The position numbers and the translations under genes are program-made. This document shows positions 23,365 to 32,481 of a stretch of DNA of 64,000 nucleotides, in pieces. This DNA comes from Viridothelium virens (Eukaryota > Ascomycota > Dothideomycetes > Trypetheliales > Trypetheliaceae). The stretch is taken from contig ML991819.1 in NCBI GenBank assembly GCA_010094025.1, positions 124,001 to 188,000 on the forward strand. The letters run 5' to 3'. Under the pieces are notes generated by a model, which was not told the DNA's origin, made no database searches, and saw only the letters and a list, made by a program, of their open reading frames with translations. The stretch's first letter is position 1; the number at the start of each line of letters is the position of its first letter.

Positions 23365-25753
23365 AATAAAGAAAAGCAATAACGCCGATAGAGATGAATA
23401 TGAGGAGTTTAATGAAAAATAAAAACGAAGAACTGAGGGGTGGGTCCGGAAGAAGAATGCCCACGTTTCGACTCTACTGGAAAACACACACTTTGGAAAT
23501 AATCGATGCAGTTGGGTGGGACTTCAAACGTTACGTGCTCACGCAAATCATGACCATTGAAGAAAGCGCATATTCCAACGGACGTCTTTGACCACGTTAC
23601 GTTTTTAGAGATGGGGCTTTGGCGGTATTTTGACATCTTTTGTTGTCTATTTGCTCCATTCATTTCTGGCGAGTTGTCGGAACCCTTCACATGAGCGTAG
23701 CTTTTGCATATCCGTGCTTCATTGTGAGCACGCTCGTCTCGTCATCGAGCCTTCTCATGACACACAGCTTGATCTCTCGATCTCTTCCCCTTGTGTCTTC
23801 TCATATATCAAACATCGCCCCAGTCTTTTTTCAAACATACCCAATACACGTGTCTGTTTCGTCTCCTTCTACCTACCCACTGAACCCCCTCCGACTTCGT
23901 CTTTCAGTCCTGTCGTGTGCAAACCTATTTTCTATTCCTATTTAATGCACCTCACTCTCTTCAAGCGAATGCATATTGCTATGGACTGTACCAGATTATG
24001 TATTATCTAGAAACGATTTCCTTTTTTTCCCCTCTTCCTTTCTCCAAACGATACTTCTGTATGTTTTACTAGTTTGGAGGCTAAAAAAGTCATTATGCGA
24101 ATATGGTTTGGGACAGGGCTGAGCTATGTGTTTGGGGTTAGGCTAAGTAGAATAGCGTAATGATACCGCTGTGGTTAATGTTAAAATAGCAGGCTTACGG
24201 AACTCCAAAACGTCGTCTAAAACAGGCGATGCACTGGCCTGATAGCATACAAGGCTGAGGCCGCGAAAGCGCCAAACAAAAAGCCTTAAATTCGTCTTCT
24301 TAACACGAGTGCGAATTCGATGCCTTGCGCCAGCCTCTATTTAGTATGTTAAGACCCCAGCGTCGGAACTCCTAATAGCTACGGTCATAGAATAGTATTG
24401 TCTCTCCTCCCTCTGAACCGATTCACGATATCGTCTCTGTGTGCATTCATACTGAGTCATCGATCAGCTCTTCACGACCATTAGAGTGTGTTCCGTATGG
24501 AAAAGAAGAGAGCCGTTGTAATGCATCTTACTAACGGAATGGGAGATCTTAAAGGCTTGAAATAATTGGACTCATCAAGTTTTGACCATGTTTTGGACTA
24601 AAGCGGGTTCAGCAGGCACGCCTACAAACATGATTTTGGGTATGGCCGTTCGAGCAGGACAAATTTAATCAAATTAATCAGACGCGACAAACGAAATTCG
24701 GTACCAAGGAGGCGTGGCTTACTATCCCCAGAGAGCTTGTGTTGCTTCCGCGGTTCGATGCCTGCCTTCTGTTCAGTGTACCTCAACGAAAGAAGCATTT
24801 TAAGTCTCGGTTGATAACAATTATCTCTTCGAAATCGAACTTTTAAATATACCCTAACGAGATATCAAATGCAAGATTAGACGACCTATTAGCTGAAGAG
24901 TAAGCAAGAGGTCTCGGTCTTCATTATCAGCGCAATGTCGGTTCAATTATCTCGGTGATAGATTAACTCTGTTGGAAACTATCTCAGAATTGCGACTTGT
25001 TTGATTCTCGATACCAGATACAGTCCAGTAGACGGTATCAGGTAGCTGAACAGGCGGAAAATTCTCGGAAACGGGGCGAAAGACCTAGTGGCATCGTGAT
25101 AGATCTGGCACCAAAAATGTAATCGAGACCAGCAATAATTAGCCCGGAACGCGAATCCGGCACGTCTAGGTACTTGCATTGAATCCATATAATGGGAGGG
25201 AGAGAAGTGAAAACAGTTGAGTTCTTGCGAATCATCGGATTTGTACAAATACAGCAGGCTCCTGCACCTGCCGGGTATCACCTCTTTGTGATACTCTTAC
25301 AGCATTCACAAAATTAATTCGAGAGGTCAAAGTAGACAACGTCGAACGCGACACAGACCCCAGGTAGCGTCTACTGCAATCTCCGTCAGGCATCCAAGTG
25401 AGGCATGATGGTACAGACTAGTAAAGCGAAACTCCATAACCTTCACCACTATTATTGATCATTCCATGCACTCGCGTCCCCTAAAAGTCTCGCTCACTTC
25501 CTACGGAGAACATGGGCCAACATGGTTCTAACAGCAAAGTCGAAATAACATTGTATTAATTACCAGTTGAGGAACCCCCCAGCCGCGTAAGGTAGATTTG
25601 GGCAAACCCACAATCTCCCATTCGTACCCTATAAATTCGCGTTGCTCATCGTTCAAATCACAGACAAGATAGTTCACAAACCCCCTACTACCCGAGGACT
25701 TGCCTGGGCGATTATCTTGGCGGACCTTCGTCACAGCAGTTTCGATATTAACG
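23365..25753. other. Gene-poor 2.4 kb stretch
   Basis: No coding frame longer than about 130 codons and none with family resemblance. Sequence is mixed AT-rich with many short CG-containing stretches, so it does not look like strongly RIP-mutated transposon DNA by eye. A TATAAA box at 25630-25635, about 120 bp before the next ATG, is the only site I would name. Confidence 0.5.
25630..25635 (+). promoter_or_regulatory. TATA box of the repeat-protein gene
   Basis: TATAAA lies 119 bp upstream of the ATG at 25754, a usual distance in filamentous fungi allowing a short 5' leader. Most other genes in the window show no such box, which fits a regulated rather than constitutive gene. That reading is inference. 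Confidence 0.45.
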
Positions 25754-26653
25754 ATGAAGACCTTATGCATGGCCATTGCTCACTTGAGCTTGACAACCGT
25801 GACATTTGCATGGCCTCACCACGCTGCAAACAGCCCTCGTGCTGCAGCACAGCCGCTACCTGGAGCGGACCCCGGCACTATTAACCGCGATGCAAATCCC
25901 AAGCTATGCGGTGCATGGAACGATTTCTGCCAGCGTGGAGCCCTTGCTCCCCTTTCCGCAGTCGCAAGCTACGACACAGCTGTGGAGAAAGGATCCGAGA
26001 AGGTATCTGCTACTCTCCCTGCTACCCTTACGAATGAAGAGGCGAAGCAGTTGAAGCGCGAGGCCAATCCCAATGCATATGTATGCAACCCTCACAATAA
26101 CTACTGTAACAACGGGGAGGACTATCATCCCCGGCCCAACATGTGTGGTGTATGGAACGATTTCTGCCAGAGTGGAACCATTGCTCCCCTTTCCACAATC
26201 GCAAGCTACGACACAGCTGTGGAGAAAGGATCTGAGAAAGTGTCTGTTACTCTCCCTGCTACCCTTACGAACAAAGAGGTAAAGCAGTCTAAGCGCGAGA
26301 CCAATCCCAATCCACGTGTATGCAACGCTGCAAACAACTACTGTAACAACGGGAAGGATTATTATCCCCGGCCCAAGCTATGCAGCGCAGGTCACCATTT
26401 CTGCGTGGATGAACCCATTGCTCCCCTTCCCACAACCGCAAGCTACGACACAGGTGTGGAGAAAGGATCTGAGAAGGTGTCTGCTACTCTCCCTGCGGAG
26501 GAGCAAGGCAAGACTTCAGAAGACGTGCCAACGAAAGGAATCGAAGAGAATATCGTGCCTGTGAGCAGTACGCCGACGTTTGAGCATCCGACGCAAAGTG
26601 AGGCACGAACGAGAGCAGCCACGGCGCCACAGACGAGACGCGAAAGGCCCTAG
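25754..26653 (+). CDS. Secreted repeat protein with five C-X6-C modules and Lys-Arg sites
   Basis: Single-exon gene of 299 aa, not matched to a known family. The ATG at 25754 opens a likely signal peptide (MKTLCMAIAHLSLTTVTFAW). Then come two full 79-residue repeats (from Cys 52 and Cys 131; 60 of 79 residues identical) and a partial third (Cys 210). Each full unit reads C-X6-C, IAPL/LAPL, ASYDTAVEKGSEKVS, TLPATLTN, then KR followed by E-A/T-N-P, a second C-X6-C (NNYC or similar) and P-R-P. There are five modules: CGAWNDFC, CNPHNNYC, CGVWNDFC, CNAANNYC, CSAGHHFC. The Lys-Arg pairs at 101-102 and 180-181 are Kex2-type sites. The tail is Thr/Glu/Arg-rich without Cys. It is either a Kex2-processed peptide precursor or a repeat-containing secreted effector. 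It has no biosynthetic neighbours. Confidence 0.7.
   Translation: MKTLCMAIAHLSLTTVTFAWPHHAANSPRAAAQPLPGADPGTINRDANPKLCGAWNDFCQRGALAPLSAVASYDTAVEKGSEKVSATLPATLTNEEAKQLKREANPNAYVCNPHNNYCNNGEDYHPRPNMCGVWNDFCQSGTIAPLSTIASYDTAVEKGSEKVSVTLPATLTNKEVKQSKRETNPNPRVCNAANNYCNNGKDYYPRPKLCSAGHHFCVDEPIAPLPTTASYDTGVEKGSEKVSATLPAEEQGKTSEDVPTKGIEENIVPVSSTPTFEHPTQSEARTRAATAPQTRRERP
25907..26500 (+). repeat. 237-bp in-frame tandem repeats inside the secreted protein
   Basis: Units begin at 25907, 26144 and 26381. The first two are full length with no indels between them, and the third stops after about 40 codons. Blocks such as AGCTACGACACAG and GAGAAAGGATC are identical in all copies, so the duplications are fairly recent or homogenised. 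Confidence 0.85.
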
Positions 26654-28729
26654 ACCTTGATAGAGGAGATCTCACCAAGAGAGGGGGTCAGATATGCCAG
26701 TGGGACACTCATAGGCTCCGGGACGACATAGCTCTTCTACTGACTTTTTTAATAGATGCCCTACCGAGTTCTATCCGTCGTCCTGGAACCTAAGGCCTTC
26801 CGGATGTTCAACGTTTACATATTTCGCCACTGTCAATTTTAGCAAGCTTTGTCAATTTCGACACTTCTACTTTCACCCTCTGGTGGTTCTTTGTTATTTC
26901 GCAGTGTTGAATAAAGGATGCAAGTGAGCAAGACTCCTTTGGAGATTTCATGGCTTTGTGACCTCATTTTGCTATCAGCGTTGAGAATGGGAGAGCGGGA
27001 ATGAAATTTTGGGCCTTTATTTGTGTTCTTCGGCATTAGCCTTTGCCGATGCGAAAAGGTTGGACGGACATGACATAATAAAAAACTTCCACTGACAAAG
27101 GTGCAACTGCACATTGTAGAGACTGATTGTCGCTAGTTTGAAAGCTTGGTGAAGTAAAGAGATGGTAGAGTTGATTGTAGGGTTGAGTGGAGACAGACTC
27201 GACTTGGCCCATGTTTGAGTGAAGCCGCTGCGCCTCATGTAAGATCCAAAGATGAGCTTTTGCCTGCAAGTCTTTCTCTGAAAGGCCTGGCTGAAGTAAC
27301 ATCGGACGTTGCGACACCGACGAGAAATTTTGTACGCGATAAGGCAGGACTACGCAAGTGACCATGGCAAGTAAGAATCCAAGAGAGCTAAGGGACACGG
27401 AACAGCCTTTGTAGATAGGGAGCAATAGAGGTTTGGAGGGATGTTGCGGAATCTCGAATATTGGCCCCGCGAAACTGCTGAGGGTTGTCATAGCAGAACC
27501 CAATGGCATCTGACAGATGCGTTATTACCCCTGGCAGCGTCACCGAGAAGGTTCCTGTAGAGTACGGAGTAATAGTTGCAGCTTCTGTATCCCTTAAGCT
27601 GCCGGGTGGGATGATCTTTGCTAAGGATCTGGTCAAATGTCAAGGCGGCCAAGGACACGGTCGAGATTTTTTGAGCAATGTTTTAATAGCTGGATCCGCG
27701 GTGTGGGTCGTTTCACCTCTTAACGCCAACAGGAAATAGTCTGGAAGCGAAGCGCTGACCCGGGCGCATCCTACGGTGCTACAGTGCTGTGCCTGCATGT
27801 GCGCCCCTATTGCGGATCGGCGTACCCGGCGAGTACCTCATGATTTAGCCCTGCCACCGCCTGCTTCAGCAACGATCGTCGGCCTGGCATGTATCTCGCG
27901 AGAAAGTGGTATCGTACTCTAAGACTTCCCCCTACGATCAGATCTCCTATCTTGTAGACATCGCATGCTGGTGTTTGATCACGATGGATTCGGATGTCCA
28001 CACGCTCAATGGAATTCTATCCGCCACAAGCGCCACAAGCGCCACCAGTGTAACGAGCATCATGAGCTTTGGTATCAACCAGGACATGCAAAGCCTGACG
28101 ATGGTACGTGAGCTTTTCTTACACCGCTCCAACAACTGCCTTTTGCGTGCAGCCCCATCTTTCCCATCAACCCGACGGGGGGAAAGGCGTTTTGGCCCAC
28201 TGAGTAGGCGTGGCGGCTCAGCTTGCAGGCCATCTGATCGGCGCCCCTTGTCACCCACCTTTGGGTGGTTGTTTCACCGTTTCATCCCAAACCCCACCAT
28301 GAAGGGGCACGCAATTGGCGGCAGACGATGCACCGGTAGACAGGTCCGATGTAGGGGGCCAAGCAGTGGCACAAGCATTTGAATATATGAGCTCCATCCT
28401 TCTCGTTTTCCACCTTTTCCAACTCCAACGCTTTCATTCTCTTTTAGACGCAGTTCTTTGTATCTGCGTTCTGTCATTCATTTCTAGAATACCTCTGTGT
28501 AGGCCTTTACACTCGTTAATCAGCGCTCGAACGCCTTACTCAACTCAGCTCAACTACTTTCGTATACACATTTCAGCGTCTGCTACATGCATTCAGAAGC
28601 ACTTCGCAGTACCTAGATTGCTCTACTCCCACAGAGCATTTTACTTTCCCTGCTGGCCAGACCGTTGGTAAACTTGCCCTACCGCGAGCCCCTCCTCTCA
28701 AATAGAAGGTAAATCCAGTACTGCTTGCC
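26654..28729. other. Gene-poor 2.1 kb stretch before the exo-glucanase
   Basis: No gene supported. A 157-codon open frame on the minus strand (27036-27509) shows no family resemblance. A short CGCCACAAG repeat lies near 28022-28045. The last 350 bp are TC-rich and probably form the promoter and leader of the next gene. Confidence 0.45.
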
Positions 28730-30118
28730 ATGCAGGAGTTGATGGATCTTCTACTGCTAGCAGCATTATTATTTGCAACAGCCACTTCAGCCAGACCTTC
28801 TTATGCTGTCCAGCACATCCGCGGACGGCAAGTTGCTCCAGCAAACCCAACTTCTCCAACTTTCACCAATGCTACGAATGGCACTGAATCTGAATTTCTA
28901 TACGGGGTCAATATTGGAGGCTGGCTGGTGTTGGAAAAGTGGATGAACTCGGATATGTTCGAGAACTCTACTGCCTATGACCAATGGACGTTTGACTCGC
29001 GCACTGATGTCGACCCAGTCCCTCTTTTGGAACAGCACTGGTCTTCATGGTTCACTGAACAAGATGTCATCCAAATCAAGGACTGGGGCTTCAATGCGTA
29101 CATCTCCCCTCTATATTGTACCGCGGTGAGCTAATGCATACATAGATTGCGCATTCCTGTTGGCTTCTGGGCCTTTGACACGCTTGGATTCCCTTACAAG
29201 ATGGGGGCTCAAGCCTATCTAGATAAAGCTATAGGGTGGGCGCGAACACATGGCTTGAAAGTATGGATTGACCACCATGGCGTTCCTGGCTCACAAAATG
29301 GCTTTGACAACTCCGGTCACAATGGCTCCGTTGAATGGCAGAACGCCCCGAATTATCAGAACAGCATCAATGTCCTCGTCACCATGGCGAAGAAGTATGG
29401 TTCCATTGACTATGCCGATGTTGTGGCTGGCATTGAACTTGTCAATGAACCCATTTCCTGGAAACTTGGTAACGGGGAAGGCAACGATTGGGACAAGATG
29501 CAGGCCTGGACTAAACAAGCATACGCTGCCGTCAAGAATGTCACGAGGAATTCCAATCTCCGTCTGATCATGCACGATGCTTTTGCAACGCCTTTTGCAT
29601 GGACCGAAGTAGGCGCAGCCATCAACGGAAAAGCTTCCATGCCACCAACACCTTTCGCGATAGATACGCACCTGTATCAAAATCAAGTAGCCTCCGACTC
29701 GACCCTTACGAATGCTCAGCACATCGCTAAGGCATGCAACTACAGCTCCTCTAGTCTTCTCCCACAGAATCGTACACAGAACCTTCCAGTATACGTTGGC
29801 GAGTTTTCGTTGGCTATCAATATCTGTGTGAATCCCGACGGAACTACGATTGCTGGGAGCACTTGCAGTACGATCGGCTGCCAATGCGCCAGCTCCCACA
29901 GTCCCAGCCAATACAAGAGCTACACCAGGGCGGCCATCCGACAATTTGCAGAGGCGCAGCTTCTTACCTACGAAAAGAGCGCGCAGGGGTTCTTTATATG
30001 GGCCTACAAGGCCCCAGGTGAATGGGGACTGGTAAATGCGATGGCTGCCGAAACTTTGCCCAACCCGATAAATGATCTGACTAAATACCAATACCCGAAC
30101 ATTTGCCAGGACCAATAG
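28730..30118 (+). CDS. exgA: Secreted exo-1,3-beta-glucanase, GH5 (GH5_9)
   Basis: Cell-wall or substrate beta-1,3-glucan hydrolase releasing glucose from non-reducing ends. Exon 1 (28730-29097) has a signal peptide (MQELMDLLLLAALLFATATS) and the family opener GVNIGGWLVLEKWM. A 48-nt GT-AG intron restores GFNALRIPVGFWAF. Exon 2 (29146-30118) contains IDHHGVPGSQNGFDNSG, the acid/base Glu224 in ELVNEP and the nucleophile Glu342 in YVGEFS. Total 446 aa, normal for the family. Several N-X-S/T sites and paired cysteines fit secretion. There is no C-terminal GPI signal or N-terminal membrane anchor after the signal peptide, so it is predicted soluble. A TIR element lies 52 bp past the stop and may affect the 3' UTR. 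Confidence 0.93.
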
Positions 30119-30170
30119 GCAGACAGGAAGGTGGATGTGGGGCTTAGAGGCAGACTTCGTTTTCGATGTA
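30119..30170. other. exgA 3' flank
   Basis: Short 3' flank between the stop codon and the TIR element. Its last two bases are the left copy of the TA target duplication. Confidence 0.4.
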
Positions 30171-30423
30171 CAGTGGGATTTTTTGAAGTGGGACAGCGCT
30201 AGACTTGGGGGCCCTGAACACCACCAATCAGTATCCGTATTAGCCTTGGCTAGTCCCTGGAGCTAACTCGCAGATGGATTAGTGCTCAGTAGATCAATCA
30301 ATCAAAAGAATTTACAGTAGCGGCGCCTATCCGATCAAGGACTAGAGCTGTTATTGAAAGCCAATCGGATTATGCTCCATGTTATCCTTGTCTAGCGCTG
30401 TCCCACTTCAAAAAATCCCACTG
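30171..30423. mobile_element. MITE, 253 bp, Tc1/mariner-pogo type ends
   Basis: The two ends are perfect inverted copies of each other over 34 bp (30171-30204 and 30390-30423), beginning CAGTGGGATTTTTTGAAGTG. Each end is flanked by TA (30169-30170 and 30424-30425), the target duplication of Tc1/mariner/pogo (Fot1-like) elements, whose ends often start CAGT. The inside has no open frame of note, so it is non-autonomous and needs a transposase encoded elsewhere. Perfect identity of the two ends suggests a recent insertion. It sits just behind exgA and about 0.5 kb before RAD23. The family name is inferred from TA plus the terminal CAGT only. Confidence 0.85.
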
Positions 30424-30908
30424 TACGTGATACCATTTCTTTCGATGCCTAAGTAGCGCACGCTGGACCGTTGGAATTTTTGGATGAGAATTCTTGAGTA
30501 CGGAGTAGAGATCACGAAAAAGTATCAGCACAATGGCAGGACTTGCATGATACGCGTCGTTTGTCGGCTTTGTTGATGCCGTGTCAGGGCAGGACTCTCT
30601 CTTGTCGCCAATGTACACAAATTGCTCTCAAGGTGAGCTCTGAGTTACATGCACGCCGCGTTAGTGATATTGCAGTCAGGCAGGCAGAGCGGCGTGGGAG
30701 TGTACATCACCGTGTCGCTGTTGCCGTCACTCTCTAGGCCCGCGCCGAAGTAGACCCGGTTTAAAGGTGGGTTACTGCTCCGCTTCGCCTTCCAGGACCT
30801 AACTTGACGTTCCACCACGCCTTCTGACAGCTTACTCGATTCTATCAAGTTTGATATCATTCATTTTGTGCCTCCCCGAACAGCAATCGCTAGACGGCGA
30901 GAAAAAGG
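30424..30908. other. Upstream region of RAD23
   Basis: Between the MITE and the RAD23 start codon. No gene supported and no clear factor site recognised. Confidence 0.4.
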
Positions 30909-32481
30909 ATGAAGCTCACATTCAAGGATTTGAAGCAACAGAAGTTCGTCATCGAAGCAGAGCCCTCTGAGACAGTAAGATCTATCTGGTTATCTGACGG
31001 AACCGACTAGCGCTGATACCTTCTGCTAGATTTCCGATGTCAAGAACAAGATAGCATCGGAGAAAGGCTGGGAAGCCTCCCAACAGAAACTCATCTACTC
31101 TGGTATGAATGCACAACCTTGCCACTTGCCTTATACAAGGAAATCGGAGGGTCAACTGACGCGGGAATTTCATCAATAGGCAAGATTTTGCAAGATGGCA
31201 ACACGGTAGAGTCTTATAACATTGAGGAAAAGGGATTTATTGTGTGCATGGTGTCTAAGGTTAGTAAAGATGATCAGCCACCCTTTCCATCGAACCGGGT
31301 GGGCTTGTACATCAACACTTTGGGATCTGGGTCCACGAATTCGGAATTGTTGACCATAATTTAGCCAAAGCCGGCTCCAGCCGCTGCATCAAGTAAAGCT
31401 GCACCATCAACGCCTGCTCCTCAGACTTCTTCTACACCCGCCGCACCCGCAGCTCCCGTCGCCCCTACAGGAACATCAGATACCAATGCTCCTGCAACAC
31501 CATCACCCGCACCGGCTGGCGCGACAGCTGGACAGGGATTTAATGACCCATCTGCGCTCGCGATGGGTGGTGAAAGGGATGCAGCGATCGCAAACATGGA
31601 AAGCATGGGATTCCCACGGGCAGATATCGATCGGGCAATGCGGGCTGCTTTCTTCAACCCGGATCGAGCTGTTGAATATCTCTTGAGTGTATGATATGTG
31701 AGAAACAACAACCACGCACAGTGGGCTAACCATTCGCAAGGGCATCCCCGAGAATATTGTGCAGGAGCAGCGACAACCGCAAGGAGGAAATCAAGGTAAT
31801 CAAGGTAATCAGGGTACCGGTACTGCCGCCTCTCCGCCGCCAGCAACGGGCACTGTTCCTGCGCAGCCGCCCGCTGCAGCCACGGGTGACGAGCCGGTCA
31901 ATCTTTTCGAGGCTGCAGCACAAGCTAACCGTCAAGGAGGTCAAGGAGGAGCGGGCGGTCGAGGAGGTGCCGGAGCAGGTTTAGGAGCCGCTCTTGGTGG
32001 AGGCGGTGGTGGTACAGGTGGTGCAGGTGGTGCAGGTGCGGCCTTGGGAAACTTGGAACATCTCCGTAACAACCCACAATTTCAGCAACTCCGCCAAGTT
32101 GTCCAGCAACAACCACAGATGCTGGAGCCAATCTTGCAACAAGTCGCGCAGGGAAATCCTCAACTCTCGCAAATGATCCAGAACAATCCGGAGCAGTTTC
32201 TGCAGCTGTTGGCCGAGGGTGGCGGTGACGAAGACGCGCCCGTCCCACCTGGAGCGCAATCGGTTGCAGTGACTGAGGAGGAGCGAGATGCCATTGAACG
32301 GGTGAGTTTGCGGTCTTGCTTCGGAGCGTAGATATCCGGGTGCTGATTCAGTGACTTGCAGTTATGTCGTCTTGGTTTCGAGCGTGATCTCGTGATCCAA
32401 GCCTACTTTGCTTGCGACAAGAACGAAGAGCTAGCGGCAAACTTTCTCTTCGACCAACCAGACGAGGGAGAGGAGCAGTAG
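30909..32481 (+). CDS. rad23: UV excision repair / proteasome shuttle protein Rad23
   Basis: Shuttle factor that binds polyubiquitin with UBA domains and the proteasome with its UBL, and partners Rad4 in nucleotide excision repair. Six exons (30909-30974, 31030-31102, 31180-31259, 31365-31688, 31741-32301, 32362-32481) give 407 aa. Domains: UBL 1-74 ([20 protein letters not shown] to [10 protein letters not shown]); a Pro/Ala linker; UBA1 about 137-182 ([20 protein letters not shown]); a Gln/Asn then Gly-rich linker; the XPC/Rad4-binding STI1-like block about 286-339 ([20 protein letters not shown]); and UBA2 about 355-402 ([20 protein letters not shown]). Domain order and length are those of the family. 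The three short 5' exons covering the UBL are typical for filamentous fungi. Confidence 0.95.

Noticed and set aside
23365-25753. RIP-degraded transposon
   Set aside because: By eye base composition is not strongly AT-skewed, no terminal repeats or transposase remnants found.
25754-26653. Alpha-pheromone precursor or dikaritin RiPP as a firm call
   Set aside because: C-X6-C and KREA resemble pheromone precursors, but the central Gly-Gln and Trp are absent and spacers are far too long; no UstYa/DUF3328-type or other modifying gene lies nearby.
27036-27509. 157-codon open frame on the minus strand
   Set aside because: No signal peptide, domain or codon bias recognised; lies in a gene-poor region where a frame this long can arise by chance.
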